A stretch of 6,635 nucleotides of DNA. Source: an uncultured Clostridia bacterium. Its GTDB lineage: Bacteria > Bacillota > Clostridia > Oscillospirales > CAG-272. The stretch spans positions 1-6,635 of the forward strand of contig CAJGDZ010000098.1 in the NCBI GenBank assembly GCA_904502055.1, in the 5' to 3' direction. Below are positions 4,497 through 6,635 of the stretch, one piece after another. Each line of letters opens with the position of its first letter. Within the stretch, counting starts at the first letter, position 1. The notes below the pieces were generated by a model that saw nothing but the letters and a program-made list of their open reading frames with translations, ran no database searches and was not told the DNA's origin. Made by a program: the position numbers and the translations under genes.

Positions 4497-6425
4497 ATGG
4501 GATTGACAATTGCACAAAAGATCATAAAGGCACACCTGCTTGAGGGTGAGATGGTGGCGGGCAAGGAGATCGCGCTTCGCATCGACCAGACCCTGACGCA
4601 GGACGCCACGGGCACCATGGCGTATCTGGAATTCGAGGCCATCGGCCTTCCGCGCGTGCGCACCGAGCTTTCGGTGGCGTACATCGACCACAACACCCTG
4701 CAGTCCGGCTTTGAGAACGCCGACGACCATCGCTACATCCAGTCGGTGGCCAAGAAATACGGCATTCGCTTCTCGCGCCCCGGCAACGGCATCTGCCATC
4801 AGGTGCACCTGGAGCGCTTCGGCATTCCCGGCAAGACCCTTATCGGCTCGGACAGCCACACCCCCACGGGCGGCGGCATCGGTATGCTGGCGTTCGGTGC
4901 GGGCGGTCTTGACGTGGCGGTCGCCATGGGCGGCGGCGCGTACTACATTACCATGCCGAAAATGATCAAGGTCAACCTTCCGGGCAAGCTTTCTCCCTGG
5001 GTGAGCGCCAAGGACGTCAGCCTTGAGATCCTTCGCATTCTTTCGGTCAAGGGCGGCGTCGGCTCGATTATCGAGTGGGGCGGCGAGGGCATTGCGACCC
5101 TCTCGGTTCCCGAGCGTGCCACCATCACCAATATGGGAACCGAGCTGGGTGCCACCACCTCGATCTTCCCGTCGGACGAAATTACAAGAGAATTTTTGAA
5201 GGCACAGGGCAGAGAGGCGGACTACGTTCCGCTTTGCTCGGATGCCGATGCGGTGTATGACCGCGTGATCGACATCGACCTTTCCAAGCTCGAGCCGCTT
5301 CTCGCGTGCCCCCACAGTCCCGATAACATCAAGTCGGCTTCCTCGCTGAAGGGTACTAAGGTAGACCAGGTCTGCATCGGCTCGTGCACCAACTCCTCGC
5401 TTCGCGATATGCTTCGCGTGGCGGCGATCCTTAAGGGCAAGAAGATCGCCGATTCGGTCAGCCTTTCGGTGTCGCCCGGCTCGCGCCAGGTGCTGTCGAT
5501 GCTCTCCGAGTGCGGCGCACTTGCCGATATGGTGGACGCGGGTGCCCGCGTGCTGGAATGCGCGTGCGGCCCTTGCATCGGTATGGGCTTCTCCCCGAAC
5601 TCCGCGGGTGTTTCGCTTCGTACCTTCAACCGCAACTTTGAGGGAAGAAGCGGCACAAGAGACGCGGGCGTGTATCTCGTCTCGCCCGAGGTGGCGGCGG
5701 CGAGTGCGCTCACGGGCTATATCACCGATCCGCGCGAGCTTGGAGAGTATCCCGAGATCGTAATGCCCGAGGCCTTCAAGATCAACGACAGCGCGGTACT
5801 GATGCCTGCGTCTGCCGAGGAGGCGAAGGCACTCGAGGTGCTTCGCGGTCCCAACATCAAGCCCTATCCCGACACGCATCCGCTGGCCGATGAGATCACC
5901 GCCAACCTCACCTTAAAGGTAGGCGACAACATCACCACCGACCACATTATGCCTGCCGGTGCCAAGATCCTGCCGTACCGCTCCAACATTCCGCATATGT
6001 CGCAGTTCTGCTTCGGCGTGTGTGACGAGAATTTTGCCGAAAATGCCAAAAAGGCAGGGCAGAGCATCGTGGTGGGCGGCGAGAACTACGGTCAGGGCTC
6101 CTCGCGCGAGCACGCGGCGCTGGTTCCTCTGTACCTGGGCGTTCGCGCGGTGCTGGCCAAGAGCTTTGCGAGAATTCACGCGGCCAACCTCATCAATGCC
6201 GGCATCCTTCCGCTGACCTTTGAAAACCCTGCCGATTACGACAAGCTCGACAAGGACGATTCTCTCGCCCTTGTAAACGTGTTCGAGGGCATCAAGACAG
6301 GCAAAATCACGCTCCTTAACAAGACCAAGAGCCTCGAAATCCCCGTGCTTTGCTCCTTCACCGAGCGCCAGCAGAGCATCCTTCGCGCCGGCGGTCTCCT
6401 CTCCTTTACCAGAGACGGGGAGTAA
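4497..6425 (+). CDS. Aconitate hydratase (single-chain, Aquifex-type aconitase)
   Basis: A 642-residue [4Fe-4S] enzyme that converts citrate to isocitrate via cis-aconitate. Large and swivel domains are in one chain, unlike LeuC/LeuD. Visible features: the substrate-side QDAT (35-38); SDSHT (118-122) followed by the Gly-rich aconitase signature; cluster ligands Cys297 (in CIGSCTNSS), Cys357 and Cys360 (in CACGPC); DHIMPAGA (482-489) opening the swivel domain; and GQGSSREHA (532-540), where Ser535 and Arg537 align with catalytic Ser642 and Arg644 of mitochondrial aconitase. At about 640 residues it fits the short bacterial form rather than AcnA (about 900) or AcnB (about 860). After CGPCIGM it continues GFSP instead of the QWDR of mitochondrial aconitase, which I believe is usual for this subgroup. 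The start lies 2 bases after the gntR stop, with GGAAGGGA (4483-4490) inside gntR, so translation is coupled. It receives citrate from the first enzyme of the operon. Homoaconitase is the less likely alternative. Confidence 0.9.
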   Translation: MGLTIAQKIIKAHLLEGEMVAGKEIALRIDQTLTQDATGTMAYLEFEAIGLPRVRTELSVAYIDHNTLQSGFENADDHRYIQSVAKKYGIRFSRPGNGICHQVHLERFGIPGKTLIGSDSHTPTGGGIGMLAFGAGGLDVAVAMGGGAYYITMPKMIKVNLPGKLSPWVSAKDVSLEILRILSVKGGVGSIIEWGGEGIATLSVPERATITNMGTELGATTSIFPSDEITREFLKAQGREADYVPLCSDADAVYDRVIDIDLSKLEPLLACPHSPDNIKSASSLKGTKVDQVCIGSCTNSSLRDMLRVAAILKGKKIADSVSLSVSPGSRQVLSMLSECGALADMVDAGARVLECACGPCIGMGFSPNSAGVSLRTFNRNFEGRSGTRDAGVYLVSPEVAAASALTGYITDPRELGEYPEIVMPEAFKINDSAVLMPASAEEAKALEVLRGPNIKPYPDTHPLADEITANLTLKVGDNITTDHIMPAGAKILPYRSNIPHMSQFCFGVCDENFAENAKKAGQSIVVGGENYGQGSSREHAALVPLYLGVRAVLAKSFARIHAANLINAGILPLTFENPADYDKLDKDDSLALVNVFEGIKTGKITLLNKTKSLEIPVLCSFTERQQSILRAGGLLSFTRDGE

Positions 6426-6462
6426 TGAATTTCAAATTTTGATTTGTCGGTAAGGGGAGACG

Positions 6463-6514
6463 TGTAAGGGGCTTTTTGAAAAAAGCCCCCTACAACCCCC
6501 AAAAACTTTTGGGG
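6463..6514. repeat. Double-hairpin intergenic repeat downstream of aconitase
   Basis: Two adjacent hairpins start 38 bases after the aconitase stop. The first pairs GGGGCTTTTT (6468-6477) with AAAAAGCCCC (6480-6489), extended by TGTA (6463-6466) against TACA (6491-6494). The second pairs CCCCAAAA (6497-6504) with TTTTGGGG (6507-6514). Neither is followed by a clean T-run, so it is not a textbook intrinsic terminator, though it may still stop or stabilise the operon transcript. The form, and the degenerate relative at 61-130, suggest a dispersed intergenic repeat. Confidence 0.5.
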
Positions 6515-6582
6515 AAAAGAAACTTTTTCACACAATAAAGTCTGCAAAAGCAATATCGAGAAAGGTTTTTCGAGTCATTTTG

Positions 6583-6608
6583 GTTCTTCACGCTAAAGCG
6601 TGAAGAAC
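6583..6608. repeat. Perfect 11-bp inverted repeat (hairpin)
   Basis: GTTCTTCACGC (6583-6593) and GCGTGAAGAAC (6598-6608) are exact inverted copies around a TAAA loop. No T-run follows on either strand, so ordinary termination is not supported. It may be part of a small palindromic intergenic repeat or a processing/stability element. The surrounding 6515-6635 contains no gene that I can support. Confidence 0.5.
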
Positions 6609-6635
6609 ATGTATGCCACAAGTCACGAAGCGGAC

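Noticed and set aside
4239..5879. Minus-strand open frame of 546 codons opposite gntR and aconitase
   Set aside because: It spans two well-supported genes on the plus strand, is Arg/His/Ala-rich without recognisable motifs, and results from GC-rich third codon positions of the real genes.
4497..6425. Assignment of the aconitase as LeuC-type isopropylmalate isomerase
   Set aside because: Large and swivel domains are in one 642-residue chain and the cluster motif is CGPCIG, as in aconitases, whereas LeuC and LeuD are usually separate subunits.
6463..6494. Classical intrinsic terminator of the operon
   Set aside because: The stem is strong but is followed by CTACAACCCCC rather than a T-run on the plus strand, and no T-run follows on the minus strand either; kept as a hairpin repeat instead.

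Overview
The window looks like chromosomal DNA from an anaerobic Bacillota, most likely a gut-type Clostridia (Oscillospirales-like). This rests on the purine-rich GGAGG-type ribosome binding sites, GC-rich genes separated by AT-rich intergenic DNA, a Re-type citrate synthase, and an aconitase of the short Aquifex type. Genus-level assignment is not possible from the sequence alone.

Layout. Positions 1-191 hold no gene: a GC-rich palindrome, a degenerate hairpin repeat and a strong intrinsic terminator. Positions 192-2177 (minus strand) encode a 661-residue CvpA-family membrane protein with an unusual extracytoplasmic part: a charged Lys/Glu helix, a Pro/Glu/Thr stalk and a C-terminal domain I do not recognise. 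Positions 2178-2456 are a divergent promoter region with a promoter for each side. Positions 2457-6425 (plus strand) are a tight three-gene operon: a Re-citrate synthase of the isopropylmalate synthase superfamily, a GntR/FCD transcription factor, and a single-chain aconitase. The genes are 10 and 2 bases apart. Positions 6426-6635 hold hairpin-forming repeats and no gene.

How it works together. The operon covers the first two steps from oxaloacetate and acetyl-CoA to citrate and isocitrate, the oxidative entry to 2-oxoglutarate and glutamate in anaerobes. No isocitrate dehydrogenase follows. The GntR/FCD protein is probably an autoregulator. A near-perfect palindrome that, from memory, matches 17 of 18 bases of the Bacillus subtilis gluconate-repressor operator lies on the -10 element of the operon promoter. 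The FCD domain keeps its metal-ligand Asp and three His residues, so a small carboxylate such as citrate is a reasonable but untested effector.

The most notable items are the Re-citrate synthase/GntR/aconitase regulon with its visible operator, and the stalked CvpA-like protein. I see no mobile element, CRISPR array, tRNA or rRNA.
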